Positions 10,501 to 21,639 of a DNA stretch of 64,000 nt are shown here, in pieces. A program made the position numbers and the translations under genes. Below the pieces are notes generated by a model, which made no database searches, was not told the origin of the DNA, and saw only the letters and a program-made list of their open reading frames with translations. Position 1 is the first letter of the stretch; each line of letters begins with the position of its first letter. The stretch is from Motacilla alba alba (Eukaryota > Chordata > Aves > Passeriformes > Motacillidae), in assembly GCF_015832195.1 (NCBI RefSeq), contig NC_052026.1:18881013-18945012 (forward strand), given 5' to 3'.

Positions 10501-13500
10501 GTTCTGATCCCTTCCCCCCTTCCCCTGCCCTCCCCACCCAGAGGAGGAAAAACCTCCCCAGGTCTCGCAAAGGACAAAGCCCGGCCACCCCAGAGATGTC
10601 CTGGTCACCCCATCGCAGAGGTGGCCTCAGCCCCATCCTCGTGGATCTTCTGGGCATCTGCCACGGCCAAGGACAGACCTGGAATTCCAAACCCAACCCC
10701 AATCCCTGCAGGGATTTCAGTCCTCGGCCCAGCATCCCAGCTCACTGTAAGGATTCTGCATCCTCTCCAGAGGACTCGGGGGGGTCACCACCACCTCCCA
10801 CCCCCCTGAGACACTCAGGATTCTCCAGGCTGCAGCTCCCAAAGCTCCTCTGTCAGCCAGGCTTGCTCCTGCAGCCGAGGCAGGCTCGGCCATCAGATTA
10901 ATTGGGAGAGGCACCGGGAGCAGGGAGCAGCTGCCGGTGGCGTCTGTCCTTGGGAGGCACTTGCTGCTGCTAATTTGGGGCTTAATCAGAGCAAATGCAG
11001 TTATGGTTACACTGCTGCTCTAGAGGCTCCTCCGGGGCTTGCTTGGGAAAAAGAAAAAAGGAAAGCAATAAAGGGGAAAACAGGGATTGATCCAGAGCTG
11101 AGCCTGGCACAGCGTCGCCGGCTGCGAGCCAGGGCTGCGGCGGCTCAGCTCGGGGTTTGGGGGGACACAGAGGGGCTGGCTGCTCCAAAGGGCTGTCAGC
11201 GCTCTGGAATGGGGAAAAGGGGTGGCTCCAGGGCTCCAAGGAGAGCTCAGAGCCTCACAGACAGCGGGAGGGGCCGGCTGGGAGTGGGAAACTGCTGCCA
11301 GGAGAGGAGGGAGAGGCTGGAGCCCTCACACAGCTCCGGGGTGCAGCAAGAGATGGGCACAAGCTTGGTGAGCGTTTCACCCACTTCTGCATCCCCGACA
11401 TGAGCAGCCCCTTCCCTGGAAGGTTTATCCCAATTTTTGGGGCTGGCAGTGCCACCATTCCCAGCTTCTCTCCTTGCTGGCTGCAGGTTCTCCCTCCTGG
11501 GCACAGCTGGGACATCCCCTCCATCCACTACACCTCCCTGGCGGCTGCACCGAGCACCTCCCACACCTGCTGGCAAGCTCAGCACCAGCAGCCTGAGCCC
11601 TGGCTGGGATTTCTGGGCACGTCTCTAGGGTCTGGTCCCCCCCAAAAATGCTGCACAACAAGCAGGAAACCCTTCCTGCTGCCAGAGCCCTGCCAGGCTG
11701 CGGGTCTCAGCAGCACACCCCCACAGTGCCCAGCGCTCGCGGCAGGATTCCTGTGGGGATGGAAAGCAGAGCATCTCCCCAGGGCTGGACAAGCTCGGGG
11801 CTGTTGGGAGGAGCTCCCCGGGGGGCTGGAGGGGACACAGAGTCTGCTTTTCCCACAGGGACGTGTCCTACCTGGTGGTGGGGGACCTCTTCCTGCGCTC
11901 GCAGTGCACGGCGTCGAAGAAGGCGGCGTTCCAGAAGCGGAGGTTGTGCCTGCAGGGAGGGAAGGAGGGAGGGAATGTTGGCAATGGCCAACTGGGATTT
12001 TATAATTAGGAACCACAGAGTGCCCACAGCAGCTGGGGCTGCCCCTGGATCCTTGGAAGTGTCCAAGGATCTCTGGAAGTGCCCAAGGCCAGGTTGGATG
12101 GAGCTTGGATCAACCTGGGACAGTGGAAGGTGTCCCTGACATGGCAGGGGTGGGATGGGGTGGGATTTAAGCTCTGTCCCAACCCAAACCCTTCCAGGAT
12201 TCTACAATCTCACCCAGCCTGTCCCTGAGTCCTCCCAAGAGTCAGGGTGGGCCAAGCAAACCTGGCAGATTTCTGGACCAGCCCTTTGGTGGCTGGTCCT
12301 GCAGAGCCAAGGCCGGCTCTGTTGGGGACACTTGTGACCATCTGGGGACATGTGGCCAGCAGGACAAACCCCTCCCCACGCAGGAGCCAGCTCGCCCCGG
12401 GGCTTTACCAGATCGGCTGCTGCTTGAGGTGCATGTACAGGTAGATCTTCTCCCCTTTCTTCTCCTCCTCTGGGCTCTGCAGGGACACTGTGGGGACACA
12501 CAGTCACACACCGGCACTTGGGGGACTCCCAGCTTCCCACCCACGTGTGGATCTTGTGCCCCCTCCCAGTTTGGTGGCTGAGCAGCCGGGATGGATTGCA
12601 AACCAAACACCTCCACAGCAAGGGGAGGAGGAGCTCTGAGTGCCCTTGGAGGGCAGGGCTCAGCCCTGATGAAGGCAGGGATGTCCCAGGAGGATCCTGG
12701 AGCACTGCTCTGGGAGCACACACAGGTGCCCAGGGGCAGTGGGTGCCAAAACCTCTGCAGCCTGTCACACTGAGGAAAAGACCCTCACAGGACAAGAGTT
12801 GTGATAGGAATTTCAAACCCAGCCCCAAGGAATTCCAGCGTTTCCAACCCTCTCTCCTTCCCCAGGGGTGCCTTGGCCGTGCCTGTTTCACCAGTGCTGG
12901 CTGCACTCACCGGTCTTCTTCAGCTTCTCCTTCGGTTTGTCTTCACCGTCTCTGTGGCACAAGAAATCAATGTCAGCTCTGAAAATCCTGTCCCCCCAAC
13001 AGCCCACGGCCCCCTGGCAGAGGGAACCTCATTTGAGAGGCCCCCTGACCCCATGCCACCATCCCCAGGGCCAGAAAGGTGACAAAGAGAGGGTGACATC
13101 CCTCCCTCGGACCCAGTACAGAGATAATGCAGAACAAGCCCGGAACACATAACTCCATGGCTGTCTCAGTTTTGAGACAAATCAGGAGGAATTAGGACAA
13201 TGACCACGGGAAACAGGACTCCCAGACCACGAGGTGACAGTGACTAAAGCATGGCACCAGGCTCTCGTGGCCACGCCAGCCGCACACCCCTGGCTCGGCC
13301 GTGACACGGTGCCTGCCCAGCCCCCCCGAGGCAGCGGTACCCACTCGCTCTTTTTGGGGGCAGGACCCTTCAGTTTGGTCTCCAGGCCCCCGAAGAAGCC
13401 CTTGACATTCTCCGTCTTGGCCGAGGTGTTTTTCAGCAGCCTCTCTGCGATGTCCTTCTTCTCGGCCAGCCAGGTGTTCGCTGACTTCAGGTACGAGTCG

Positions 13501-15762
13501 ATGCTGCCCGTGGGCTTCTCCTTGGCCTCCAAGGGCAGGGCCTGAGGTTTCCCTGGGGAAAAGGTGCCAGGAGCTCAGCGGGCCCACGGCCCTGAGTGCT
13601 GCCAGCTGCTGGGGACCTGCATCCAGCTCCACCATGCCCCACCAGGAGATGGAAACACCCCAGATCCCATCCCAGTTCCTGGAGGTTTTTGTTTTTATCC
13701 TCCCCGCTCCCATTTTGGATAGAAAATCCACCCCGCTGTGGAGGAGCAGCCATTGCACACCAAACAATTCACCAAGGTGCTTCTGGGCTGGGGTCTTCAC
13801 ATCCCACCCCCAGGGGCTGTGTGACAACCTGGGGGTTGTCACACACAAATATTCCTGGCTGGAAGCAAGGACAAAGCAGCATCACCACCCCAGCGAGGAG
13901 TTCTGCCAGGTTTGCGTGGATTTTGGGCTCTTTTCCGCCTGGGGCGCCCCTCCAACACCTTTCCCATGCACAGGACACATTTCACACCAGCCCCCAGCAG
14001 CAGCAGAGCCTCCCCAGGGGCTCCCTTACCTATGTAGTAATAGGTGAAACACATGGTCATGAGGTTCTTGGCAGGGCTGAAGTCGTCCATCTGGTGACAC
14101 CTGGCACAGAGGGAGGGCTCAGTGAGGACACCCGGTGATGGGAGCCCAACAGAGCTCTGCCCTCAGGGCCTTTTGGGGGTTCCCAAAGCCCCAGGGTGCC
14201 CCCGGGACTTACTCGAAGAGCACGAGGGCGAAGGACTGCATCAGGCGGTAGAAGGTCTGCTCCGAGACACACTTGGAGTTGCAGCGCTGCAGGGACAGAG
14301 CCCAGGGCTCAGCCCAGCAGCAGGAACAGCCCCAGCCCCCCAGGACCCCCCACCACGGGCAGGGAGAACAGCACTCATGGCTGGGACTCCCCTCAGAGCA
14401 CGGTGCCTGTCTGGGTTTGGTTTTTTTTTTAGGGAACAGGATGTGTCTGAGTGCTGGTGGGATTTAGTTTTAAATAGAACGAGTGGATTCTCTCCCACGT
14501 TGCACCAAGGGTGTGTTTATTTAACTGCTCCAAATGCATTTATTCGCCCCTGTATCTCCCTCTGCTGTGGTTACCTCACTTTCCTCGAGTTCCTGCCTTC
14601 CAAAAATACTTCTCTGGGATATGATTAAACCCCCCTGGCCCGAGGCTGTTCCAAAGCAGGATCCCTGCTGCCTCCCCAGCACCCCCCTTACCTGGGCGCT
14701 CACGTATCTCGCAAACCACTCCCTGCCCTTCCCGTTCTCGCTGCTGCAGAGCTCCCCAAACCTGGCCTTCTCCTCTTGGTCCAAATCCTCTCTGCAACAG
14801 GGGAAAAATTAAAAAACATCATTAAAGCCGAGGACGTGACCCGCACCCCCCTTTGGCATCAGCATCCTGGTGCAGGCACTGGAGGAAGGCAGAGGAAGAG
14901 GAGGAGAGGAGCATCCATTTTGTCATCCCTAGTCTTGTGCTGCTCTGTTCTCCCTCCCTGGCAGGAGGGAAACCAAAGGCAGAGGGAGAAGGGAAGAGCC
15001 AAGGACAGTGTGAGCAGAAACTGAGCTCCAGAGACAGGCAGGGAGCCCCAGAGCAAAACCAAGCCCCGTTGCTGCTCCTCACGCTCCATTTGCTGCATCC
15101 AGCCTGACACGGAGCCACGGAGGGAGCTGGGGGATGCAGGGCTGGGGGCACACAGCCAGGGGCTGCCACAGGGTCCCTGGGCACGTGTGAGCCGCTGGCA
15201 TTTCCCTGGGCATCAGTGGGGAGAGGAGATGGGGACAGCGAGCCCCTGGCACGGGAACGGGGACGGAGAGGAAGGGAGGGGAGCTGCGGGTGGAAGATGT
15301 GGCCAGGAGAGGAGTGCAAGGCAAAAGCCACATCCCCCTCAGCGTCAAGGACAAACTGCTGCTCCTGGGAAAGCAGCCAGATCCAAGCCCATCCCGTGGG
15401 ATGTCCCTGGCCCTGCTCGCTCACCCCCCGGTGAAGATCTTCTCCACGTAGCTCCGCATGAACTCCCGGCGCTCGGCCGCGGCCTCGTCCCGCGCCGACT
15501 CCGTGCTCTGGCTGGAGGAGAAGGACTCGTTGGAGGAGGAGCGGCGGTAGCCACCCCAGTGCTGCGGGGAGTCCCCCATGTCATTCTCGCTGTCTGCTGA
15601 CTCGGTGGCATCGCTCTCCTCCGCGGCCACCTCCCCTGTGTCCCCGGGGTGGCCGCTGTCGCTGGGGGCAGCGGGAGGAGCAGGCTCTGAGGGGTCACAG
15701 GCGGGCGTTTCGCTGTCAAAGTCAATGAGGTTCCCTACAGGCACGTCCAGGGGGGCCTCCAT
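7460..15762 (-). CDS. KIAA0513: KIAA0513 protein, complete coding region in 12 exons
   Basis: Coding exons in transcript order: 15762-15425, 14791-14692, 14286-14213, 14100-14030, 13552-13345, 12951-12911, 12487-12409, 11949-11872, 10351-10322 (microexon), 8051-7971, 7712-7618, 7509-7460. All introns are GT-AG, and the phases close to 414 codons (404 without the microexon). Human KIAA0513 is about 411 by recall. The start ATG has a good context (GCC ATG G). Residues 1-100 are acidic and Ser-rich, with a basic-serine motif RRSSSNES at 73-80. The rest is a conserved, mostly helical region from [10 protein letters not shown] (101-110) through FARYVSAQ, GKNxT-like LLKNTSAK and [20 protein letters not shown] to the end IEQMATE. 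The function is poorly known. The human protein is reported as brain-enriched, cytoplasmic and linked to KIBRA/HAX1 interactions, and I recall an SBF1/SBF2-related domain assignment. No catalytic motif is visible. Confidence 0.96.
7618..7712 (-). CDS. KIAA0513: KIAA0513 penultimate coding exon
   Basis: 95 nt. The acceptor is CCCTCAG and the donor GTAGGG. It encodes residues 368-398 ([10 protein letters not shown]...[11 protein letters not shown]), among the best-conserved stretches of the family. Confidence 0.96.
7971..8051 (-). CDS. KIAA0513: KIAA0513 exon encoding [17 protein letters not shown]
   Basis: 81 nt. The acceptor is TTGCAG and the donor GTGAGC. It encodes residues 341-366, ending NENITFGQL. 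Its first base completes an Arg codon with either exon 8 or the microexon, so both splice forms stay in frame. Confidence 0.96.
9633..9653 (+). repeat. (CAG)7 trinucleotide tract
   Basis: Seven perfect CAG units, reading CTG in the KIAA0513 sense strand. It is intronic, so it is not a coding polyglutamine tract. It may be length-polymorphic. Confidence 0.9.
10322..10351 (-). CDS. KIAA0513: KIAA0513 30-nt cassette microexon
   Basis: The acceptor is GCTCCAG (AG at 10353-10352) and the donor GTGTGT (10321 downward). Read in the phase left by exon 8, it gives Arg330[12 protein letters not shown]340 and joins exactly in frame to EKWCHM. The mammalian protein, as I recall it, has GDAGEEEEKR at this point. 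Phase, length and peptide therefore agree. Being 30 nt and phase-symmetric, it can be included or skipped without shifting frame. A CTGC word lies just before the acceptor, the kind of UGC element used by the neuronal factor SRRM4. That last point is inference. Confidence 0.88.
11872..11949 (-). CDS. KIAA0513: KIAA0513 exon 8
   Basis: 78 nt. The acceptor is CCCTGCAG and the donor GTAGGA. It encodes residues 305-329, [20 protein letters not shown] then RSPTT. It ends with AG of an Arg codon that is completed by A (microexon) or G (exon 9). Confidence 0.96.
12045..12212 (+). mobile_element. CR1 LINE 3' fragment
   Basis: Matches the avian CR1 3' tail in plus orientation: the GGAAGTGTCCAAGG and GGAAGGTGTCCCTG words, then a diverged TTCCAGGATTCTACAAT end. 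It is 5'-truncated as usual and sits antisense inside KIAA0513 intron 7. Confidence 0.85.
12409..12487 (-). CDS. KIAA0513: KIAA0513 exon 7
   Basis: 79 nt. The acceptor is CCCACAG and the donor GTAAAG. It encodes residues 279-303, [20 protein letters not shown] then KQQPI. This restores strong conservation after the variable linker of exon 6. Confidence 0.96.
12911..12951 (-). CDS. KIAA0513: KIAA0513 exon 6 (short, charged linker)
   Basis: 41 nt. The acceptor is GCCACAG and the donor GTGAGT. It encodes residues 265-277, [13 protein letters not shown], a lysine/acid-rich linker aligned with a divergent stretch of the human protein. The phase is forced by the neighbouring exons. Confidence 0.93.
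13345..13552 (-). CDS. KIAA0513: KIAA0513 exon 5
   Basis: 208 nt. The acceptor is CCCCAG and the donor GTGGGT, a weaker donor. It encodes residues 196-263, [20 protein letters not shown] on to [37 protein letters not shown]. The amphipathic [12 protein letters not shown] stretch suggests a helix. Confidence 0.96.
14030..14100 (-). CDS. KIAA0513: KIAA0513 exon 4
   Basis: 71 nt. The acceptor is TGCCAG and the donor GTAAGG. It encodes residues 172-194, [20 protein letters not shown] then YYI, nearly identical to mammals. Confidence 0.96.
14213..14286 (-). CDS. KIAA0513: KIAA0513 exon 3
   Basis: 74 nt. The acceptor is CTGCAG and the donor GTAAGT. It encodes residues 147-170, [20 protein letters not shown] then LVLF. 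Confidence 0.96.
14692..14791 (-). CDS. KIAA0513: KIAA0513 exon 2 (coding)
   Basis: 100 nt. The acceptor is TTGCAG and the donor GTAAGG. It encodes residues 114-146, [20 protein letters not shown] on to FARYVSAQ. Confidence 0.96.
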
Positions 15763-15905
15763 GGCTCTGCCAGGGGATGTGGCAGTGCTGGGGACACTCG
15801 CTCCTCGTCCTTTTGTCCCTCACTGGGGCGTTGAGGCCATGGCTGGCAGGATGCTGGCTAAGGCAGGCAGGACCTCCTGGGGGGGCTCGGGCTACCACAG
15901 GACAT
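15425..15905 (-). CDS. KIAA0513: KIAA0513 first coding exon (5' UTR 15763-15905, coding 15425-15762)
   Basis: The acceptor is CTTTCAG at 15907-15906, so this is not the transcript's first exon. The start ATG is at 15762-15760 and the donor is GTGAGC. It encodes residues 1-112 plus two bases: an acidic, Pro/Ser-rich, probably disordered N-terminus and then [10 protein letters not shown]. Two upstream ORFs precede the start: a 16-codon one whose ATG is the first three bases of the exon (15905-15858) and a 7-codon one from 15840. Both stop before the main ATG, so they could lower its translation. Confidence 0.93.
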
Positions 15906-15952
15906 CTGAAAGACACAAGGAGGACAAAAGTGAGGACAGGACCCCGGGGAAC

Positions 15953-16354
15953 TGTGGCTGCGTTCAAGGGGTACCAGGATGAGGGAAGAGACAAAAATTT
16001 TGACTCTATTTTTCAGAGGGCTGATTTATTATTTTATGATATATGTTATATTAAAGATGCAGTGTTGAAAGAATAGAGAGAAAGGATTTATCAGAAGGCT
16101 CGAAAGAGAATAGAAAGGAATGAATAACAAAAACCCGTGACTCTCAGAGAGTCGACACAGCTGGACCATGGTTGGTCATGAAGTAGAAATAATTCATGTG
16201 AGACTAATCAAAGATGCACCTGTTGGTAAACAACTTCTAGTCCACACTCCACAGCCATCAGATATTTATTGTTTGCGTTTCCTTTCCGAGGCTTCTCAGC
16301 TAGAATAAGAGAAAAATCCTGGCAAAGGATTTTCATAAAAATATTGTGGTAACA
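15953..16354 (-). mobile_element. Solo LTR of a passerine endogenous retrovirus (ERV2/ERVK-like), 402 bp
   Basis: On the minus strand the element starts TGTTACCACA and ends CGCAGCCACA (TG...CA). It is flanked by perfect 6-bp direct repeats GGGAAC at 15947-15952 and 16355-16360. Its body resembles a common songbird LTR I recall (for example the GCACCTGTTGGTAAACAAC region and the AT-rich end). A sense AATAAA lies at 16030-16025, consistent with the LTR R region. No viral genes remain. It has the same orientation as KIAA0513 and its inner edge is 47 bp upstream of that gene's start-codon exon. Confidence 0.92.
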
Positions 16355-16360
16355 GGGAAC

Positions 16361-19300
16361 CACCGCCGTGGAGCTTGGGCAAGGCCACCACCCACGATGT
16401 CCCCGGGATGTCTGTCAGCAGTGAGGGACAGACAGAGCTGGCTCCTCTCCAGCAGCCACGTGAATCAGCAGTCCCACGGAACGCTCACATGCTGTCGGCA
16501 CCACTCGAGAGGGTTTTCCATCCTTCAGCCCAGAAAAGGGACAACCGCAGCCTCAGCTCCATATGTCACATTTGGGATGTGACATCTCGTGGCCTGACGG
16601 GCAAAACTGGGCTGGCAGGAGCCAGCAGCTGGCAGGACACTGGTGACTCTCCAGGGCAGCCCTGACATCCTCCTGCCCCTGGCCTCTCTCTGCTCACGGG
16701 TCTGTCTGACCCCGTTTGGAAATGGGATCATCTCCGGGAGCATCCCGGAGTTTAACACCCATTGACTGGGCTGGGAATGGAAAGGGAATGCTGGACACCA
16801 CAGGAACTGGAATGGGATGAGGATGCAGAGCTCTGGACTGTAGTTACGGGGTTTTGGCACCCCAAATTGCAAAGGGCCTGCAAAGGAGGTACAGGGAGCA
16901 CAGGGATGGGGAGGGACTGGGGTGCTCCAGTGCGTGCCCATCCTGGACAGTGCTGCAGCAAAAGAGGCAAAGACAGGGCCGCCCTGAAGCTGCCCCTGTG
17001 TCAGAGAGTCACTGGTGTACTCACTGGGGGTGTTTCTGCCCCAGCAGGTGTCTGCAATCCAGCACACACTGCAGCATCGGGCACAGGTGGGACAGCAGCA
17101 GGGACAGCAGCACAGGTGACAGTGACAAACCCAGGGCAGCACGACAGCAACACTGACACAGCCCCCCCTGCCTTCCAGGGAACTGATCCCAGGACACAGG
17201 CAACCGCCCCAGAGCAAAAATCCCCCAAAGGACCGATGTGCAGCTCATCAGACAAACAGGAGATGAAGCTGAAACCCAATCTGACGTGTTTCACCAAGCG
17301 CAGCACAGTGGGAAAACAAGCCCTGGGCTGCAGGAGCAGCTGCTCTTCAGCAGCATCCCCCTCCTCCTCCTCTCCTCCAGGGACCCTCTGGGGCACGGGA
17401 CAGCGAGAGAAACACAGCTCCTTGAGTGGCTGGGACACTGTCCCCCAGGGACAGCAGGGACAGAGAGCAAAGTCACCTCGGGTGGCAGAACCCATGCAGC
17501 CCCTCTGCTGGCAGCCTTCTGTCCCAGCTTCCCCCACACGGAGCACAGCTAAAGCTGGCTCCCAGGAGCTGCAGGGACACTGCTGAGCTCCAGGAGCTCG
17601 GGAGAGTTCGGCTCCTGGGACCGGAGCAGCCCAAGGCTGCAGCACAGCAGGGACTGGCAGTGCTCCCACGGGGATCCAGCCAGCTGCAGCCTGGCTCCGT
17701 GCCCCTGGCAGCGTGACCCATCCCAAACCACCTCTCCGGCTGCAGGGACCTGCATCCACCCATCCCTCCATCCCTCCCTGCCTCTGCCCCCAGCCCTTCC
17801 CACTCCCACAGCAGCTGCGAAGCCCCTTTGGCACTGATGGAGAGAAGGCTCCAGGGAGTCCTCAGAGCCCCTTCCAGTACCTAAAGGGGCTCCAGGAGAG
17901 CTGGAGAGGGACTTTGGATGAAGGCATGGAGTGACAGGACACAGGGAATGGCTTCCCACTGCTGGAGGACAGGGTTAGATGGGACATTGGGAAGGAATTC
18001 TTCCCCATGATGGTGGTGAGGCCCAGGCACATGGGAAGGAGGTCTTGGAGTTCAGCTCAGGAGCCCCAGGAGGGCATCCTGCTCACGGGGGGATGGAAAA
18101 GATTTAATCCCTCACTGACCAGCTCACGGTAAAGCCCTGCCCTTGAGTGAAGGCCACCAAAGGTGTCCCAAGGTGTCAGCAGCTGCTGGCAGTGCCCAGG
18201 CTCCCCCAAAGGTCCTCAGCACAGAGCCCAGAAGAGCTTCAAACCCAAAACCAGCTGCAAAACCAGCCCTGTCCCCACTCCCCAACCTCTTCATTGCTCC
18301 AGCAGGACAAATCCAGGGAAGGAGTAGCCAAAATACCAAATGAGAGCCTCAGGTCCCACAGTTGGCACCATCCACTCATGGACCCAGCACAGCTGCACAT
18401 CCCACCAGTGCCCAGGCACAGCCCAGGGGGGTCCTGTGCCTGGCTGGGTCAAGTCTGACAGGAAATGAGGGTTCTGGGATAAAAAGGGAATTTTAGGCTG
18501 CTTGGGAGCCTTGATACAACATCACGAGCTTCAGCATCATCCTGAAATTCAGCAGTGCTGACTTTGACCATGAAGCTCATCCAGACAAGTGGAGACAGCA
18601 GCACAGGAATAGAATCCATGAATGTGCTGAAGCCACGCGTGGGAATGCCACAGGAAGCCCATGGTGCCCTGAAACTGTGGAAAATGCCCGGTTTCACCAA
18701 AAAGAAACGCTGGGGTAGATGTGAATGATTCACCTACAGCTGCACACGTGTGCAAGCAGCTTTTATCCATGACCTGCCCTTGAATCCAGCATTCCTGGTT
18801 GGATTTCCCAGCATCCCTAAGCCCTGCAGAGTTTCCCCTCGGGGCTTTTTCCAGGTGCTGAGGTCAGGTTTGCTGCAGGGCTCAGCGATTCACACCTGGG
18901 AAGGGTGTGATTCCATTGTGAATCCAATGGAAATCCCACTGGGGAGCAGGATTTGGCCAAGCTGGGTCCCAGCTCTCCTCTCTCTCCAGCCCAATGCGCT
19001 GCTCCCAGCCTGTCCCCAGAGCTGGATGACAAACTGAGATAATCCCTGTTATCAGCTCTGGCCGTGGGTGACATCCCACACGGTGACACCGCTCCAACCC
19101 ACACTCACTGCATCCTGCACGGAGACAGTGCTCCAGCCTGCAGCTGTCAGGGATGACTAAAAACCGTAATTAAAGCCAAGAAACCTCTGGCTGCCTCCTC
19201 GTGGCCTCATCCCTGCAGTCTGGCACCCAGACACGGAGGGCAGGAGCTCTGAGAGCCCCTGGGGGCACTCAGCTTTGGGAAAGGGGAAAAGCCACAACCC

Positions 19301-19600
19301 ACGTTCCTGCAGGACTCGTCTTGGCAGCCCGGAGGGGACAACTCTGCTCCTTTGGACAGAGCCAGAGCTCTGCAGAGAGCCCTGGCACTGAGCCCATGCC
19401 AAGGGCTGCCTGCAGCCCGCTGCCGTGCGGGGGCGAGGGATGCTCACCTGGGCAGCACCTGGCGCTGGCCAGGGCAGGGTTTGTGCCCCGTGCTGCAGCA
19501 CAGGCGACCCCAACATATCCCACGCCTCTCCGCCAGCTGTGCCAGGGCACAGATCCTTCCCAGCCTGCAGGAAAGGGGTCAGAGTGCTGATGCCCTGCAG
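16361..19600 (-). other. Probable KIAA0513 5' intron, no coding sequence seen
   Basis: GC-rich unique sequence between the CpG island and the first coding exon. It holds one CR1 fragment (17838-18050). None of the open frames resembles a known protein. Confidence 0.5.
17838..18050 (+). mobile_element. CR1 LINE fragment, truncated at both ends
   Basis: Contains CR1 words GGGGCTCCAGGAGAGCTGGA, GGACACAGGGAATGG and TTGGGAAGGAATTCTTCCCC in plus orientation. It stops before the usual 3' terminal ATTCTRTG repeat. Confidence 0.85.
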
Positions 19601-19649
19601 AGGAGGCAGCCCCGATGCGGGGGGGACACGCCGGGAGGAATTTCTGGGA

Positions 19650-21600
19650 CACGCACAGGGTGCCACCGCTGCTCAGGGGCTGGCAAAGCGCCGCTGCTCG
19701 GCGCTGGCGCCTCTCCACGCTGCGGCCCTCCCTGGAAATCCTCCCTTGTCCCATCCACAAGCCCCGGCACGGGTCTGACGCGGGAGTGCCACCCGCTCCC
19801 GCTGCTGGCACTGCCCGGGGACACCGCGCGGCCACCCCTGTGTGCCACGCTTGTGCCACCGCGGGCGCGGAGCCAGCCCGGCCGGGCTCTGCAGGGGCAC
19901 CCTGGGCACGGCTGAGTGCCTGCCAAGGAAAACTCCCTGTGCCGTGCGGGAACAGCCTGTTTCCTCCGGGAACTGGTCAGTCTTGTTCCCCGTGTCCCTC
20001 CCGCGGGGAGAACACGCCGGCAGCGGGGTCACGGCTCCAGCAGACCCGCCGAGTGCCAGGTCCCCAAACGCGCCCTAAATCCGGAGGTACCGCGCTTATC
20101 CCCCCCGTCCCGAGCACCCCGCTGAATGCAAACACACCAACCTCCCGGTTTAAACACACCCTGGCACTTTGGAGAGCCGAAATTCCCCCTGGCTGGGCTC
20201 GCCGGTCCCCGCCGCAGATCCGCTCCGCTCCCTGGGCACGGATACCCGGGGAGGCTCCGGCTGTGCCCTGGCCAAGGCGCAGCCCTGCCGCAGCCCTGCG
20301 ATTCCCTAAAAGAATTCCCTGGGTGCCAGGGGGGTGCCTGAGAGCGGTGCCCGGCTGGGCTGGCACAGGCGGGGCACAGACCGCACACACTCGCTGCGGG
20401 GCAGAGCCAGCGCCCGGCCCATCCCGAGCCGCCACCGGGATCCCAATCGCTGACGGGGCAGGATTTTTGGCATGTGATACGTGTAGGTCTAGAGGATTTA
20501 TCCCCCAGCATCACCTCCCCTCCCTGCCCCGGTGCTGGGGCGCTGCTGCCTTCCAGGCGGATCCCTCCCCTTCCCAAGCCCGGCTTGAGCTCTCACGGGG
20601 CACTCACAAATCCTTCACCCAGCCCTTGAACCGGAGCCATTTCCCGGGAATCCGAAGCCCGGCGAGCTCCCAGCTTGCCCTGCTTCCCTTCCCGGAGAGC
20701 CTTTTCCTTTTCCCCCGCTGCCATCAGACACCAGATGGCAGCTCCCGGTCCGCCTGGGCTTGCGGGGAGAATTAAATGTCTCTCGAATAGAGCTGCGCTG
20801 CGTAAGCCGGGCTTTTGTGCGAGCAGCGGTGTCTCCTTTCACACTTCCCAGCGGCACAGCTCCCGCACCCCCCCTGGGCCACGGCCGCATCCCCGGCGAG
20901 CCCCGAAACGGGGCTTGCTTATTCTGCAATTCCCGTTTTCACCCGGCAAAAGCACACGAGGGAGGGGTTCCCTGCCCCGACCACCCTCAGCCGCCCATTC
21001 CCAGGGGAAATGCTGCTTCCAGCCCCCGCGGGGGGGTCTCCGGGATGCGGCCGGGGGTCTCCGGGATGCGGCCGGTGCTGCGAACGGAGCCCGGGGCCAG
21101 CGGGAGCGCACGGGGACCCTTCCCGGGGAGGATGGCCGCATCCCCCGGGATGTGCTGAGCCCCAAAACCAGCTGGGAAAAAAAAGCGGGGTGTCCCCTCC
21201 CGGCGGGATATGGGGACAGAGGACGGATTAAACCGCAGCCAAGCGCAGGCCTGTCCCCAGGCGGGGTCACCGCGCCATCCTCATCCTCATCCTCCCTCCT
21301 CCCTCGCCTTTTACCTCGCAGCGCCTCGGCTCGCCGCTGCCCCGGCAGCATCCGGCCCGGGGGTGGCCGGCAGGCCGGGGAACGAGCGATGGAGGCGACG
21401 TGGGGACGCTGCTGTCCCTCCTTCCTTCCTCCCTCCTTCCTCCCTCCCTCTCTCCGTGCGGAGCTCCGGCGCTCCCGGTGCCCACGCGCGGCTGCGCGCA
21501 CAGCGCCGGGCAAAAAAGCTCCCGGTGCCACCCGGCCACGCCGGGGCGGCTCCCCAGAGCCCTCCCCGCGACACGCAGCCGGCGTTTGGGATTCCCACCC
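19650..21600. promoter_or_regulatory. KIAA0513: CpG island, probable KIAA0513 promoter region
   Basis: About 2 kb with dense CG dinucleotides (for example 20180-20450 and 21030-21560). It lies upstream of the KIAA0513 start-codon exon and contains minus-strand splice donors at 20607 (TTT|GTGAGT) and 21314 (GAG|GTAAAA). Such islands usually mark vertebrate promoters. The exact start site cannot be read from sequence. Confidence 0.7.
20608..20800 (-). other. KIAA0513: Candidate 5' exon of KIAA0513
   Basis: Ends at a consensus donor, GGATTT|GTGAGTG, inside the CpG island. The upstream limit is a guess. It contains an ATG in the sense strand that opens a short frame (M-A-P-V-Q-G-L-G-E-G-F). Spliced to 15905, this frame runs into the 16-codon uORF and stops, so the exon would be 5' UTR. 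The donor at 21314 is an alternative. Confidence 0.4.
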
Positions 21601-21639
21601 TCCCCCAAAAGCAGCCCCTGCGCGCCCCAGGTTGGGAAA

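Larger units (their letters stand above)
8052..11871 (-). other. KIAA0513 intron 8 region (contains the microexon)
   Basis: 3.8 kb, purine/pyrimidine-skewed in places (8820-8930 and 10390-10500 are GA-rich on the plus strand). It has a T-run near 9349-9361 and a (CAG)7 tract at 9633-9653. Apart from the microexon at 10322-10351 no coding signal was found. Confidence 0.6.

Noticed and set aside
19615..20775. 386-codon plus-strand open frame in the CpG island
   Set aside because: GC-rich sequence lacks stop codons by composition; no domain, repeat phase or homology is visible.
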